From Pseudomonas sp. REP124 (GTDB lineage: Bacteria; Pseudomonadota; Gammaproteobacteria; Pseudomonadales; Pseudomonadaceae): a stretch of DNA of 64,000 bases. Made by a program: the position numbers and the translations under genes. The notes under the pieces were generated by a model. The model did no database searches and was not told where the DNA came from. It saw nothing but the letters and a program-made list of their open reading frames with translations. The stretch is taken from assembly GCF_020164475.1 (NCBI RefSeq), contig NZ_JAIQWX010000006.1:26827-90826 (forward strand), in the 5' to 3' direction. The number at the start of each line of letters is the position of its first letter. Position 1 is the first letter of the stretch. Positions 32,897 to 42,680 of this stretch are shown one piece after another.

Positions 32897-33676
32897 ATGA
32901 GCAACATGAACCACGAGCGTGTCCTCAGTGTTCATCACTGGAACGACACTCTGTTCAGCTTCAAGTGCACCCGCGATCCGGGCCTGCGCTTCGAGAACGG
33001 TCAGTTCGTGATGATCGGCCTGCAACAGCCAAACGGCCGCCCGCTTATGCGCGCTTACTCGATTGCCAGCCCGAACTGGGAAGAGCATCTCGAGTTCTTC
33101 AGCATCAAGGTGCCTGACGGTCCGCTGACTTCCCAGCTGCAGCATCTGAAGGAAGGCGACGAGATCATCATCAGCAAGAAGCCAACCGGCACCCTGGTGC
33201 TGGATGACTTGAAGCCTGGCAAGCATCTGTACCTGCTCAGCACCGGTACCGGTCTGGCGCCGTTCATGAGCGTCATTCAGGATCCGGAAACCTACGAGCG
33301 TTTCGAAAAAGTGATCCTGTGCCACGGCGTTCGTTACGTCAACGAAGTCGCTTACCGCGAGTTCATCACCGAGCACCTGCCGCAGAACGAATTCTTCGGC
33401 GAAGCGCTGCGTGACAAGTTGATCTACTACCCGACCGTGACCCGCGAGCCGTTCGAGAACGAAGGCCGCCTGACCGACCTGATGCGCAGCGGCAAGCTGT
33501 TCAGCGACATCGGTCTGCCACCGATCAACCCGCAGGACGACCGCGCCATGCTGTGCGGCAGCCCGAGCATGCTCGACGAGACCAGCGAAGTGTTGAACAG
33601 CTTCGGCCTGAAAGTCTCGCCACGTATGCGCGAGCCGGGTGATTACCTGATCGAGCGTGCGTTCGTCGAGAAGTAA
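32897..33676 (+). CDS. fpr: Ferredoxin-NADP+ reductase
   Basis: 259 residues. This FAD enzyme passes electrons between NADPH and ferredoxins or flavodoxins. The flavin motif RAYSIASP and NADP motifs STGTGLAPFMS and MLCGSPSML are clear; the C-terminal VEK is typical of the Pseudomonas bacterial subclass. FdxA or FinR-linked iron physiology are plausible partners. A terminator follows. Confidence 0.96.
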   Translation: MSNMNHERVLSVHHWNDTLFSFKCTRDPGLRFENGQFVMIGLQQPNGRPLMRAYSIASPNWEEHLEFFSIKVPDGPLTSQLQHLKEGDEIIISKKPTGTLVLDDLKPGKHLYLLSTGTGLAPFMSVIQDPETYERFEKVILCHGVRYVNEVAYREFITEHLPQNEFFGEALRDKLIYYPTVTREPFENEGRLTDLMRSGKLFSDIGLPPINPQDDRAMLCGSPSMLDETSEVLNSFGLKVSPRMREPGDYLIERAFVEK

Positions 33677-33689
33677 GACGGCGCAACAC

Positions 33690-33729
33690 CAAAAAGCCCG
33701 CGTTGCCTCCAGGCAGCGCGGGCTTTTTG
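33690..33729 (+). terminator. fpr terminator
   Basis: AAAAAGCCCGCG-TTGCCTCCAGGCAG-CGCGGGCTTTTT; the loop itself contains a small stem. Confidence 0.9.
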
Positions 33730-33735
33730 CTTTCC

Positions 33736-33835
33736 TGTAGGAGCGAGCATGCTCGCGATGGTCGTCACGATGACGTTGGCTGCCTGACACCCCTCGGTGC
33801 CTGTGCCTCCATCGCGAGCATGCTCGCTCCTACAG
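33736..33835. repeat. REP pair overlapping the trmO stop codon
   Basis: Inverted heads TGTAGGAGCGAGCATGCTCGCGA and TCGCGAGCATGCTCGCTCCTACA enclose about 50 bases. The right-hand end supplies the TAG stop of trmO (33830-33832). Confidence 0.9.
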
Positions 33836-34531
33836 GGTCGGTTTTCGCACGACTTCCAGTACGCGGATCAACTCCGGCGTTGGGTAGTGCCAGCGCACAT
33901 CCACATCCCAGAATTGCGCGCCGTATTCCCGCTCTGGCGCCGGCGTCTGATACGCCGGGCGTGGGTCTTGCGCGAGGCATTGCTCGATCAGCTCGACCAG
34001 TGGCTCCGCAAGGCGCTGAGCGTGTCCATGAGCCTGTTGCAGCGCGCTGTCGCTCCACTGCACCTCAATCAACTGCGGCGCAGCGCTGGCGATGCTGTTG
34101 GAGGCCGTGTCGATGATGTCGGCGTAGGGCACATAGGGTTTGATATCCAGAATCGGCGTACCGTCCAGCAGATCGATGCCGGATATCCACAGGCGATTGG
34201 CTTCGACCTTGTCCAGTTTGACCACGGACTGGCCGATGCCATTGGGCCGATGCGTCGCGCGGGTAGCGAACACACCCATGGACTTGTTGCCCCCCAAGCG
34301 GGGAGGGCGGACTTTCAGGCGCGGTTTTTCTTCCAGCGCCTGATGGAACAGAAACAGCAGCCAGACATGACTGACCTGCTCCAGCCCCTGCACCGCATCG
34401 CCCTGATCGAAGGGTGCCACCAGTTCCAGAACACCGCGGGCAGCCGGGGCCAGTTGCGGTTGGCGCGGGATGGCGAACTTCTCCTTGAAACAGGAGTGTA
34501 CGAAGCCGATGGGGGAAACGCTGTAGGTCAT
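33830..34531 (-). CDS. trmO: tRNA (N6-threonylcarbamoyladenosine(37)-N6)-methyltransferase
   Basis: 233 residues, TsaA/YaeB family. It methylates t6A37 of threonine tRNAs using SAM. Family motifs are SPIGFVHS at the start, FATRATHRPNGIGQS, and PYVPYAD. The start MTYSVSPIGF at 34531 is chosen; the 45 upstream codons run into a REP pair. The last two codons plus stop (CTG TAG) come from another REP element. Confidence 0.92.
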   Translation of the reverse strand: MTYSVSPIGFVHSCFKEKFAIPRQPQLAPAARGVLELVAPFDQGDAVQGLEQVSHVWLLFLFHQALEEKPRLKVRPPRLGGNKSMGVFATRATHRPNGIGQSVVKLDKVEANRLWISGIDLLDGTPILDIKPYVPYADIIDTASNSIASAAPQLIEVQWSDSALQQAHGHAQRLAEPLVELIEQCLAQDPRPAYQTPAPEREYGAQFWDVDVRWHYPTPELIRVLEVVRKPTL

Positions 34532-34607
34532 GGGTGGCGGTCGAGGGGGAATGAGGTGGGCATGATAACCCGATCGACCGGTGGTTCGATGTTGCCTGTT
34601 AGTCAGT

Positions 34608-34704
34608 CTTCGCGGGCAAGCCTCGCTCCCACAGGGTTCTGCAGTGGACACAACATATGAGTACACCCCAAAACCCTGTGGGAGCGTGGCTTGCCCGCGA
34701 AAGC
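34608..34704. repeat. REP pair, trmO-rhlG
   Basis: Inverted heads TTCGCGGGCAAGCCTCGCTCCCACA and TGTGGGAGCGTGGCTTGCCCGCGAA. The sequence differs from the accA-tilS copy in the inner GGGCAAG block. Confidence 0.88.
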
Positions 34705-34717
34705 CACACCACCGATT

Positions 34718-35488
34718 TCAGAGACTGAACCCGCCATCCAGCGGAATGATATTCCCGGTCATGTAGGCCCCCGCCGTACTCGCCAGACTGATTGCCAGCG
34801 CCGCCATTTCCTCCTCCCGTCCCCAGCGCTTCATCGGGATCAGCGCCGTGTCCTCGGCCAGCGCCCGCTCATCATTGCCGATGTGCTGGGTCATTTTGCT
34901 CGGAAAGCGCCCCGGTGCGATCACGTTGACGTTGATGTGCTGGGTCACCAGTTCCCGGGCGAGCATCCGCGACAGTTGATGCAGGGCCGCCTTGCTGGGG
35001 CCGTAGGCGTAGGCCTGCTCGCCGTGGGAGGTGATGCCCGCGACCGAGCCGATGTTGATGATCCGTGCCGGATTTGCCGCGGAACCGGCCTTGCGTAACA
35101 GCGGCAGGAATTGCTGAATGCAGTTGAAGACGGACGTCACGTTGAGCTGCATAACCTTTTCCCAGCCCTTGATTGGGTAGCTCTCCAGCGGCGCGCCCCA
35201 AGTGGTGCCGGCGTTGTTGACCAGAATGTCTAGATGGTTGATCTGTTCGCCCAGTCGCGCGACCAGTTGCAGCACGCCCTCTTCGGTGGCCAGATTGGCC
35301 GCGATGCCATGGCAGCGACCATAGGCGCCGAGTTCGTCAGCCGTTTGCTGGCAGGCCTCGACATCGCGGGCGCAGACATAGACGGTGGCGCCGGCCTCGA
35401 CAAAGGCCTTGGCGATCATTTTGCCGATGCCCCGGGTGCCGCCGGTGACCAGCGCAGTGCGGCCTTGCAGGGAGAAGTAGTGATGCAT
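34718..35488 (-). CDS. rhlG: SDR-family NADPH-dependent reductase RhlG
   Basis: 256 residues. The short-chain dehydrogenase fold shows TGGTRGIG (cofactor), NNAG, and the catalytic Ser-Tyr-Lys in SVAG...YAYGPSKAA. The length and start MHHYFSLQGRTALVTGG match P. aeruginosa RhlG closely. RhlG was proposed to supply beta-hydroxyacyl chains for rhamnolipid or polyhydroxyalkanoate synthesis, but its true substrate is debated. No rhlAB genes are in the window. Confidence 0.82.
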   Translation of the reverse strand: MHHYFSLQGRTALVTGGTRGIGKMIAKAFVEAGATVYVCARDVEACQQTADELGAYGRCHGIAANLATEEGVLQLVARLGEQINHLDILVNNAGTTWGAPLESYPIKGWEKVMQLNVTSVFNCIQQFLPLLRKAGSAANPARIINIGSVAGITSHGEQAYAYGPSKAALHQLSRMLARELVTQHINVNVIAPGRFPSKMTQHIGNDERALAEDTALIPMKRWGREEEMAALAISLASTAGAYMTGNIIPLDGGFSL

Positions 35489-35623
35489 GGCGAATCCTGA
35501 GAGCTGAAGGTCATTACACCCTAGTCGTCAGTCGCGGGGAGCGGAGCCACTATTTTTGCGAGGAATGGGCTGTCATAGAGCCCGGCCTTGAGCTGCGAGA
35601 TTGCAGCTCAAGAGAGTCGAGCC

Positions 35624-36094
35624 TTATTGAGGGCGCACGCGCAGGGTCAGGCCCTTGAGGAAATTACGCAGCAACTGATCGCCACACGGACGGTAGTTGG
35701 TGTGGCCGACCTTGCGGAACAGCGCGCTCAGCTCAGGCTTGGACACCGGGAACTCGGCGGCCTTGAGGATCGCGTGCATGTCGTCTTCCTTGAGTTCGAA
35801 GGCCACCCGCAGCTTTTTCAGGATGATGTTGTTGGTCACCGGCACTTCGATCGGCATCGGTGGGCGGCTTTCGTCCTTGCCGCGCTTGAACACCACCAGG
35901 CCGTCGAGGAAGTGCGCCATGACGTCGTCCGGGCAGCGCACGAAACCTTCCTCGTCTTCCTCTTTCTTGTCGAGCCAGGTCACCACGTCTTCCAGCTTCA
36001 CGTCCATGCCGCCGAGCTTGATGATCTCGACGACTTTCTTGTCGCTGATGTCGAGCATGTAGCGCACGCTGCGCAGTACGTCGTTATGAATCAT
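35624..36094 (-). CDS. DUF1456 (YehS-like) protein
   Basis: 156 residues, two repeats of a roughly 70-residue alpha-helical unit: MIHNDVLRSVRYMLDISDK and NNIILKKLRVAFELKEDD begin equivalent modules. This is the DUF1456/YehS family of unknown function. ATG 36094 is chosen over the longer frame. It lies 76 bases after the pseudouridine synthase and may share its transcript. Confidence 0.88.
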   Translation of the reverse strand: MIHNDVLRSVRYMLDISDKKVVEIIKLGGMDVKLEDVVTWLDKKEEDEEGFVRCPDDVMAHFLDGLVVFKRGKDESRPPMPIEVPVTNNIILKKLRVAFELKEDDMHAILKAAEFPVSKPELSALFRKVGHTNYRPCGDQLLRNFLKGLTLRVRPQ

Positions 36095-36169
36095 GTGTGC
36101 AGTCCTGATATTCAGCTGTGGGCAGCGCACCAGGGCGCGCTGCCGAAATGTGTTGCGGCGAGAGAAACC

Positions 36170-36880
36170 TTAGAACTTCTCTTTGCCGGACAGGTAGCGC
36201 CATTGCCCCAACGGCACCTTGCCGATGGACACGCCGCCGACACGGATGCGGCGGATGCCCACGACCTTCAGGCCCACGGCCTGGCAGAACAGGGCGATCA
36301 CGCCCGGTTGCGGGTTCTTCAAGGCGAAGCGCAGACGATTTTCGTTCTGCCAACTGGCCTTGACCGATGGCAACTCCTTGCCCTTGTAAGTCAGGCCGTG
36401 CTGCAAGCGGTTGAGGCCGTGCTCGATCATGTCGCCTTCGACCTCAACCACGTATTCCTGCTCGATCTTCGCGGCGTCGGCGGTGAGCTTGCGCAGAATC
36501 TTCCAATCCTGGGTGAACACCAGCAGGCCGCTGGCGTTGGGTTGCAGGTCAGTGCTGGCGGTCAGGCGCAGGAAGTGGCCGCGCAGCGGGCGTTTGCCGA
36601 AGCGGTGCTCTTCGCTCAGGGTCTCGGCGCTCAGGGTCGCCATGGCGGTCTCGGCGTCAATGCCCGCAGGCACGTTGAGCAGCAGGGTCACCGGCTCGGG
36701 CGCGGTGGCCTTGGCATCCTTGTCGAGTTCGACTTTCTGGTCGCTGACCTTGAATTGCGGCTCGTCGATGACTTCGCCGTCAACGGTCACCCAACCGCCT
36801 TCGATGAACAGCTCGGCTTCCCGGCGGGAGCAACCGACGAGTTCTATAAGGCGTTTGGAAAGTCGAATCGGGTCAGTCAT
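36170..36880 (-). CDS. RNA pseudouridine synthase, RsuA/RluB/RluF type
   Basis: 236 residues. An N-terminal S4 RNA-binding domain (RLSKRLIELVGCSRREAELFI) is followed by a catalytic domain with STDLQPNASGLLVFTQD, equivalent to the family's GRLDxxSxGLL motif. The catalytic Asp is kept, although the flanking residues are atypical. RluF-like activity on 23S rRNA or tRNA is possible; the site cannot be told. The start at 36880 is conserved, and the longer frame is rejected. Confidence 0.83.
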   Translation of the reverse strand: MTDPIRLSKRLIELVGCSRREAELFIEGGWVTVDGEVIDEPQFKVSDQKVELDKDAKATAPEPVTLLLNVPAGIDAETAMATLSAETLSEEHRFGKRPLRGHFLRLTASTDLQPNASGLLVFTQDWKILRKLTADAAKIEQEYVVEVEGDMIEHGLNRLQHGLTYKGKELPSVKASWQNENRLRFALKNPQPGVIALFCQAVGLKVVGIRRIRVGGVSIGKVPLGQWRYLSGKEKF

Positions 36881-36965
36881 GACGGGGCCGTAAGAAAAAA
36901 AGGGTGGGCATTGTACCTGCATGGCTCGAGTTAATCGCGATCCCATTTCGTCGCAGGGTTGCTCT

Positions 36966-37056
36966 ATGTGGGAGCGAGCCTGCTCGCGATAGCGGTAGAA
37001 CATTCAATATCGATGTCGAGACGGATGGCCTCATCGCGAGCAGGCTCGCTCCCACA
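36966..37056. repeat. REP pair
   Basis: Inverted heads TGTGGGAGCGAGCCTGCTCGCGA and TCGCGAGCAGGCTCGCTCCCACA around a 45-base centre. Confidence 0.9.
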
Positions 37057-37072
37057 AGTGTTTTGCCGTCTG

Positions 37073-37546
37073 TCAGGCCTTGCGCGTCAGTTGCCCGGAC
37101 TGGCGATAGCGCATATGCAGCAAAGGATACGGCTGCCCCATGCCATCGACCTCCGAGCGCCCGATCACCTCGAACCCTTGCTTGAAATAGAACCCCAGCG
37201 CCTGCGGGTTCTGTTCGTTGACGTCCAGTTCGTCGGCGTTCAGGTGCTCCATGGCATAACGCAACAACTGCTTGCCCAGGCCCTGGCCGCGATGCGCAGG
37301 GTCGATGAACAGCATTTCAATCTTGCCCGCCGCGACTCCGGCGAACCCGGTGATTCGCTGGCGCGAGTCTTTGGTGCAGATCAGCATCACCGCATCGAGG
37401 TAGCGGGTCAGTACCAGGTTCTTCAGCAGCTCGATGTAGCTGTCCGGCAGAAAGTCGTGGGTGGCGCGCACCGATGCTTCCCAGACCCGGGTCAATTCCT
37501 GGTAGTCACTCAGTTTCGGCGTGTGGATGACCGAATGTTGGCGCAT
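37073..37546 (-). CDS. GNAT-family N-acetyltransferase
   Basis: 157 residues. The acetyl-CoA-binding motif is IDPAHRGQGLGKQLL, and the end has the usual LGFYFKQGFEVIGR strand-helix. It resembles the YjaB group, but the substrate is unknown. ATG 37546 (MRQHSVIHTPKLSDY) is favoured; 21 further codons are open upstream. Confidence 0.85.
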   Translation of the reverse strand: MRQHSVIHTPKLSDYQELTRVWEASVRATHDFLPDSYIELLKNLVLTRYLDAVMLICTKDSRQRITGFAGVAAGKIEMLFIDPAHRGQGLGKQLLRYAMEHLNADELDVNEQNPQALGFYFKQGFEVIGRSEVDGMGQPYPLLHMRYRQSGQLTRKA

Positions 37547-37619
37547 TCCCGGCTGCTCCTTGTTTCGATTGCGGTCGTTCACAAACTTGAGAATCCCTTC
37601 ATTCACCAAACGATAGCCG

Positions 37620-37660
37620 TAAAAAAGCCCCGCATCTCGTCAAAAGAGCGGGGCTTTTCA
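37620..37660. terminator. Terminator upstream of the acetyltransferase / downstream of rimO
   Basis: AAAAAAGCCCCGC-TCT..AGA-GCGGGGCTTTT forms a stem with A and T tracts. It terminates rimO (minus strand). Confidence 0.85.
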
Positions 37661-37672
37661 TAATTTCAGCGT

Positions 37673-39010
37673 TTAGATCTGTTCGGCCCAGAGGTCATAT
37701 TCGTCGGCGTCGGTCACTTTGCACCAGACCTTGTCGCCAGGCTTGAGGTTGCTGCCGTTGTCGATGAACACGTTGCCGTCGATTTCCGGCGCGTCGAAGA
37801 AGCAGCGGCCGACCGCGCCTTGCTCGTCGACTTCATCGACCAGCACTTCGATTTCACGGCCGATGCGCATTTGCAGGCGCGCCGAGCTGATTTCCTGCTG
37901 GTGCGCCATGAAGCGCTCCCAACGGTCCTGCTTGACGTCGTCGGGCACCACTTCCAGATCCAGATCGTTGGCTGGAGCACCTTCGACCGGTGAGTACTGG
38001 AAGCAGCCGACGCGGTCGAGCTGGGCTTCGGTCAACCAGTCCAGCAGGTACTGGAAGTCTTCCTCGGTTTCGCCAGGGAAGCCGACGATGAAGGTCGAGC
38101 GGATGATCAGATCCGGGCAGATTTCGCGCCAGTTCTTGATTCGCGCCAGGGTCTTGTCTTCGAACGCCGGGCGTTTCATCGACTTCAGCACTTTCGGGCT
38201 GGCGTGCTGGAACGGGATGTCCAGGTACGGCAGGATCTTGCCGGCGGCCATCAGCGGGATCAGCTCGTCGACGTGCGGGTACGGGTAAACGTAGTGCAGG
38301 CGCACCCAGACACCGAGGGTGCTCAGGGCTTCGCACAGTTCGGTCATGCGGGTTTTCACCGGCGCGCCGTTCCAGAAACCGGTGCGGTATTTGACGTCGA
38401 CGCCGTAGGCGCTGGTGTCCTGGGAGATCACCAGCAGTTCCTTGACGCCGGACTTGACCAGGCGCTGGGCCTCGTCGAGCACGTCACCGACCGGGCGGCT
38501 GACCAGCTTGCCGCGCATCGACGGGATGATGCAGAAGCTGCAGCTGTGGTTGCAGCCTTCGGAAATCTTCAGGTAGGCGTAGTGACGCGGGGTCAGCTTG
38601 ATACCTTGCGGCGGCACCAGGTCGATCAGCGGGTTGTGATCCTGTTTCGGCGGCACGACTTCATGCACCGCGTTGACCACTTGCTCGTACTGCTGCGGAC
38701 CGGTCACGGCCAGTACGCTCGGGTGCACGTCGCGGATGTTGCCTTCTTCCACGCCCATGCAGCCGGTCACGATGACCTTGCCGTTTTCCTTGATCGCTTC
38801 GCCGATCACTTCCAGGGACTCTGCCTTGGCCGAGTCGATGAAGCCGCAGGTGTTGACCACCACGACATCGGCGTCCTGGTAGGTGGACACAACGTCATAA
38901 CCTTCCATGCGCAGCTGAGTCAGGATGCGCTCGGAGTCGACCAGTGCTTTGGGGCAACCCAGGGATACGAAGCCAACTTTCGGATTGGCCGGCGCAGGAG
39001 TGGTGGACAT
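37673..39010 (-). CDS. rimO: Ribosomal protein uS12 methylthiotransferase
   Basis: 445 residues. This radical SAM enzyme with two iron-sulphur clusters methylthiolates Asp88 of ribosomal protein S12. The N-terminal UPF0004 domain begins [16 protein letters not shown]; the radical SAM motif is CNHSCSFC; a C-terminal TRAM domain ends the protein. The start [11 protein letters not shown] at 39010 is preferred over the 10-codon extension. Confidence 0.96.
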   Translation of the reverse strand: MSTTPAPANPKVGFVSLGCPKALVDSERILTQLRMEGYDVVSTYQDADVVVVNTCGFIDSAKAESLEVIGEAIKENGKVIVTGCMGVEEGNIRDVHPSVLAVTGPQQYEQVVNAVHEVVPPKQDHNPLIDLVPPQGIKLTPRHYAYLKISEGCNHSCSFCIIPSMRGKLVSRPVGDVLDEAQRLVKSGVKELLVISQDTSAYGVDVKYRTGFWNGAPVKTRMTELCEALSTLGVWVRLHYVYPYPHVDELIPLMAAGKILPYLDIPFQHASPKVLKSMKRPAFEDKTLARIKNWREICPDLIIRSTFIVGFPGETEEDFQYLLDWLTEAQLDRVGCFQYSPVEGAPANDLDLEVVPDDVKQDRWERFMAHQQEISSARLQMRIGREIEVLVDEVDEQGAVGRCFFDAPEIDGNVFIDNGSNLKPGDKVWCKVTDADEYDLWAEQI

Positions 39011-39299
39011 GTCTAACCTCGGTATTTTGGGACGCCTCAAGCCAACAGGGGCAAGGCGACAGACGGACGCTTTTTTGCGCCTCTGATCAAAAAGTGCGCA
39101 ATTCTATCGATGAGACGTTCACTTGACCAGCTTTATGCAGGGAAATACGACGAGTGCTGCGCTATGCTTCGCGCCGTTGGGCTTTACCTTTTTTTTACAG
39201 TCAACAAAACGTCTGTAACAAGAGGTAAAACAACCCATGCTGCATTACAAAGCTTAGTGCTTCGTTCGAAGAAGCCGGTCTGGGAATCAGGAGTGTTGG

Positions 39300-41201
39300 A
39301 TGGGTCAGGCAAGTAGTCACGCGGCGGGCGCGGGGCATTCGACGGTAAATCCGATCGGGATGCTGGTGGCGGCGGTCGGGGTGGTTTATGGCGATATCGG
39401 CACGAGCCCGTTGTACACCCTCAAGGAAGTGTTTTCCGGCGGCTATGGCGTGCCGGTCAACCACGACGGCGTGCTGGGTATTCTGGCGCTGATTTTCTGG
39501 TCGCTGATCTGGGTCGTGTCGATCAAATACATGATGTTCGTGCTGCGCGCCGACAACCAGGGCGAAGGCGGGATCATGGCCCTGACCGCGCTGGCACGGC
39601 GAGCGGCGGCAGGGCACGCGAAGCTGCGCACGCTTCTGGTGGTGTGCGGACTGATTGGCGCGGCGCTGTTCTATGGCGACAGCATGATCACCCCGGCGAT
39701 TTCCGTTCTGTCGGCCATCGAGGGCCTGGGGCTGGCGTTCGAAGGCATCGATCACTGGGTGGTGCCGCTGTCGCTGATTGTGCTGGTCGGGCTCTTTCTG
39801 ATTCAGCGCCACGGCACCGCGCGCATCGGCATTCTGTTCGGGCCGATCATGGTCACCTGGTTCGTGGTACTCGGCGCTCTGGGTGTCTACGGCATCATGC
39901 AGCACCCGGAAGTGCTGCAAGCGGTGAACCCGGTGTGGGGCGTGCGTTTCTTCATTGTGCATCCGGGCATGGGCGTGGCGATCCTCGGTGCCGTGGTGCT
40001 GGCCTTGACCGGTGCCGAAGCGCTGTACGCCGACATGGGTCACTTCGGTCGCAAGCCGATCGCTCGGGCCTGGTTCATCCTGGTGCTGCCGGCGCTGGTG
40101 CTGAACTACTTCGGCCAGGGGGCGTTGCTGCTGGGTGATCCGGAAGCCGCACGCAACCCGTTCTATCTGCTGGCGCCGAACTGGGCGCTGATTCCGCTGG
40201 TGGCGCTGTCGACCATGGCCACCGTCATTGCTTCCCAAGCCGTGATTTCCGGGGCCTTCTCCCTGACTCGCCAGGCGATCCAGCTCGGTTACATTCCGCG
40301 CATGCACATCCAGCACACCTCCAGCGCCGAGCAGGGCCAGATCTACATTGGCGCGGTGAACTGGTCGCTGATGGTCGGCGTGGTGCTGCTGGTGCTGGGT
40401 TTCGAATCGTCCAACGCCCTGGCCTCGGCCTACGGCGTGGCGGTGACCGGGACCATGCTGATGACCAGCGTTCTGGTGTCGGCGGTGATGCTGCTGCTGT
40501 GGAAGTGGCCGCCGGTGCTTGCGGTGCCGATCTGCCTCGGGTTCCTGCTGGTGGACGGCGTGTACTTCGCCGCCAACGTGCCGAAAATCGTTCAGGGCGG
40601 TGCATTCCCGGTGATCGCAGGTCTCGCGCTGTTCGTGCTGATGACCACCTGGAAGCGCGGCAAGCAGTTACTGGTGGACCGTATCGATGAGGGCGGGCTG
40701 CCGCTGGATATCTTCATCAGCAGCATCGCCGTACAGCCACCGCATCGCGTGCAGGGCACCGCCGTGTTCCTCACCGCGCGACCCGACGCCGTCCCCCACG
40801 CCTTGTTGCACAACCTGCTGCACAACCAGGTGTTGCACGAGCAAGTGGTGCTGCTGACCGTGGTGTACGAAGACATTCCGCGGGTGCCGACGAACCGCCG
40901 CTTCGAAGTCGAAGCCTACGGTGAGGGTTTCTTCCGGGTGATCCTGCATTTCGGCTTCACCGACGAACCGGACGTGCCACAGGCGCTGAAGCTCTGCCAT
41001 CTGGCCGAGCTGGACTTCAGCCCGATGCGCACCACCTACTTCCTCAGCCGCGAAACGGTCATCGCCTCCAAACTGGTCGGCATGTCCCGCTGGCGCGAAG
41101 CCCTGTTCGCCTTCATGTTGCAGAACGCCAACGGCAATCTGCGCTTCTTCAATCTGCCGTTGAACCGGGTGATTGAGTTGGGGACGCAGGTGGAGATGTA
41201 A
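39300..41201 (+). CDS. kup: Low-affinity potassium uptake protein Kup
   Basis: 633 residues, about 12 transmembrane helices and a cytoplasmic C-terminal domain (from about residue 455). It is a proton-coupled K+ importer of the KUP/HAK/KT family. The signature [15 protein letters not shown] is at residues 27-41, and [16 protein letters not shown] follows. The 289 bases upstream hold the shared region with rimO; no strong promoter was picked out. Confidence 0.96.
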   Translation: MGQASSHAAGAGHSTVNPIGMLVAAVGVVYGDIGTSPLYTLKEVFSGGYGVPVNHDGVLGILALIFWSLIWVVSIKYMMFVLRADNQGEGGIMALTALARRAAAGHAKLRTLLVVCGLIGAALFYGDSMITPAISVLSAIEGLGLAFEGIDHWVVPLSLIVLVGLFLIQRHGTARIGILFGPIMVTWFVVLGALGVYGIMQHPEVLQAVNPVWGVRFFIVHPGMGVAILGAVVLALTGAEALYADMGHFGRKPIARAWFILVLPALVLNYFGQGALLLGDPEAARNPFYLLAPNWALIPLVALSTMATVIASQAVISGAFSLTRQAIQLGYIPRMHIQHTSSAEQGQIYIGAVNWSLMVGVVLLVLGFESSNALASAYGVAVTGTMLMTSVLVSAVMLLLWKWPPVLAVPICLGFLLVDGVYFAANVPKIVQGGAFPVIAGLALFVLMTTWKRGKQLLVDRIDEGGLPLDIFISSIAVQPPHRVQGTAVFLTARPDAVPHALLHNLLHNQVLHEQVVLLTVVYEDIPRVPTNRRFEVEAYGEGFFRVILHFGFTDEPDVPQALKLCHLAELDFSPMRTTYFLSRETVIASKLVGMSRWREALFAFMLQNANGNLRFFNLPLNRVIELGTQVEM

Positions 41202-41210
41202 CGCGGTCTC

Positions 41211-41310
41211 TGTAGGAGCGAGTATGCTCGCGATGGACGCAAGTGCGCCGCTGGGCACCAGGCCTCCAGCGTTATCGCCGACGACCATCGCGAGCAGGCT
41301 CGCTCCCACA
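41211..41310. repeat. REP pair, kup-acvB
   Basis: Left head TGTAGGAGCGAGTATGCTCGCGA, right arm TCGCGAGCAGGCTCGCTCCCACA. The two arms belong to slightly different subtypes (GTAGGAG and GTGGGAG), suggesting a mosaic or diverged pair. Confidence 0.85.
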
Positions 41311-41335
41311 AGGGATTTATCCTTCGGATGAAAGA

Positions 41336-41371
41336 AAAGCCCCTGTAACCCAAAGGTTGCGGGGGCTTTTT
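41336..41371. terminator. Terminator between convergent kup and acvB
   Basis: AAAAGCCCC-TGTAACCCAAAGGTTGC-GGGGGCTTTTT; the loop contains AACC/GGTT, which extends the stem. Confidence 0.85.
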
Positions 41372-41384
41372 GTCGGGCTTCAGA

Positions 41385-42680
41385 TTATTCCTTAGCCTCG
41401 GTTTCCTGCGCCTGACGCTTTTCGATCACGTCCACCAGGCGCTTGGCCAGGGCCGGGTAGTTTTCGTCGAAGTGGTGGCCGCCGGGCAGTTTCATGGTTT
41501 CGCCTACGGCGGTCTTGTCGGTGCAGCCGCTTTCGTCGATTTCCTCTTCGCCGAAGATGCACACCACTTTGGCCGGTGGCAGCTTGGCCATTTCCGGGCC
41601 GGTGGCGGCTTCTTTGCCGGCGTTGCCGAGCCAGCCTTCGACTTCGATTTCGAAGCTGCCGGTGCGGGCGAAGGCCAGCAGGATGATTGCGTCGACCCTT
41701 TGTTGCTCGGACTCGGGCAGGCGGTTGTAGATGGCTGGCAGAACGTCGGCGCCGAACGAGTAGCCGGTCAGGATGAAGCGCTTGGTGCCCCATTTCTGCC
41801 GGTAGTGCTGCATCAGTTCGGTCAGGTCCAGGGCACTTTGCTCGGGACTCTTGTGCTGCCAGTAGTAGCGCAAGGTGTCGATGCCGACCACCGGATAGCC
41901 GATCTTGGCCATCTCGCCTGCCACATCGCGGTCCAGGTCGCGCCAGCCGCCGTCGCCGGACAGGAACAGGGTCACGGTGTCTTTCGCTTGCCCGGCCGGG
42001 ACTTCGACCACCGGGATTTGCAGGCCGCCGGCAGCCTTGTCGCCACCGACGAGGATTTTGCGCAGTTCGTTGTTCAGCACTTGCGGCAGGTTGATGTCGT
42101 AGTCGCTGATGCTGGTTTCGGCGTTAGGTTGATCACGCACGAAGCCGGCGCTGGTGTCGTCCGGGTTGTCGTTCCACGCCACCAGCCAGTGACCGTGGGC
42201 GGCACTTTTCGGCAACAGGTGAGTGCAGCCGGGTTTCTCCAGGGCCAGGTCCACCGAAACCGCCTGGGCCTTGTCGTTCTTCTGCTCGGACAACCAGCGC
42301 CATGCCAGCACGGCGCCGGGGCCGATACCGCTGACCAGGGTCGCCGGACCCTTGAGTTCACGCAGGCCGGTTTGCAGCGCGCGGCTTTGCAGCAGGCAGT
42401 CCTTCGGCAGGATCACCTGAACAATCTGGGCGGAGGCACTGCGGCTCAGGGTCAGCAATTGCTTGTCGCTGAGTTTCTGGTCTTCGTTGACCGCCACCAG
42501 TACCTGGGCGCGTGGCGTATTGCCCGGGATGACACGGGTCATCGCCGGGCCATCGGTCGGGGTCAGTTGTTCGAGGGTCGGCTCCGGAGCCGGGCGCTTC
42601 AGGTACCAGTAGCCACCACCGAGAATCACGGCCAGCACAATCAGCGTGCCGAGTATGTAGCGCAAGGAGCGTTGAATCAT
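41385..42680 (-). CDS. acvB: AcvB/VirJ family aminoacyl-phosphatidylglycerol hydrolase
   Basis: 431 residues with an N-terminal membrane anchor or signal (about residues 7-26) and a periplasmic alpha/beta-hydrolase. The C-terminal half has the nucleophile motif TGYSFGADVLP and late His in PGGHHFDE. In P. aeruginosa the equivalent PA0919 removes alanine from alanyl-phosphatidylglycerol, and Agrobacterium AcvB acts on lysyl-PG. It overlaps the mprF stop by one base, so synthase and hydrolase are made together. Confidence 0.87.
   Translation of the reverse strand: MIQRSLRYILGTLIVLAVILGGGYWYLKRPAPEPTLEQLTPTDGPAMTRVIPGNTPRAQVLVAVNEDQKLSDKQLLTLSRSASAQIVQVILPKDCLLQSRALQTGLRELKGPATLVSGIGPGAVLAWRWLSEQKNDKAQAVSVDLALEKPGCTHLLPKSAAHGHWLVAWNDNPDDTSAGFVRDQPNAETSISDYDINLPQVLNNELRKILVGGDKAAGGLQIPVVEVPAGQAKDTVTLFLSGDGGWRDLDRDVAGEMAKIGYPVVGIDTLRYYWQHKSPEQSALDLTELMQHYRQKWGTKRFILTGYSFGADVLPAIYNRLPESEQQRVDAIILLAFARTGSFEIEVEGWLGNAGKEAATGPEMAKLPPAKVVCIFGEEEIDESGCTDKTAVGETMKLPGGHHFDENYPALAKRLVDVIEKRQAQETEAKE

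Noticed and set aside
36170..36880. Pseudouridine synthase as inactive because its motif is unusual
   Set aside because: The catalytic Asp position is still present in STDLQPNASGLL, so loss of activity is not supported.
35588..36934. 448-codon plus-strand frame covering the DUF1456 and pseudouridine synthase genes
   Set aside because: It runs across two real minus-strand genes and their gap, and its His/Gln/Val-rich composition is typical of antisense frames.
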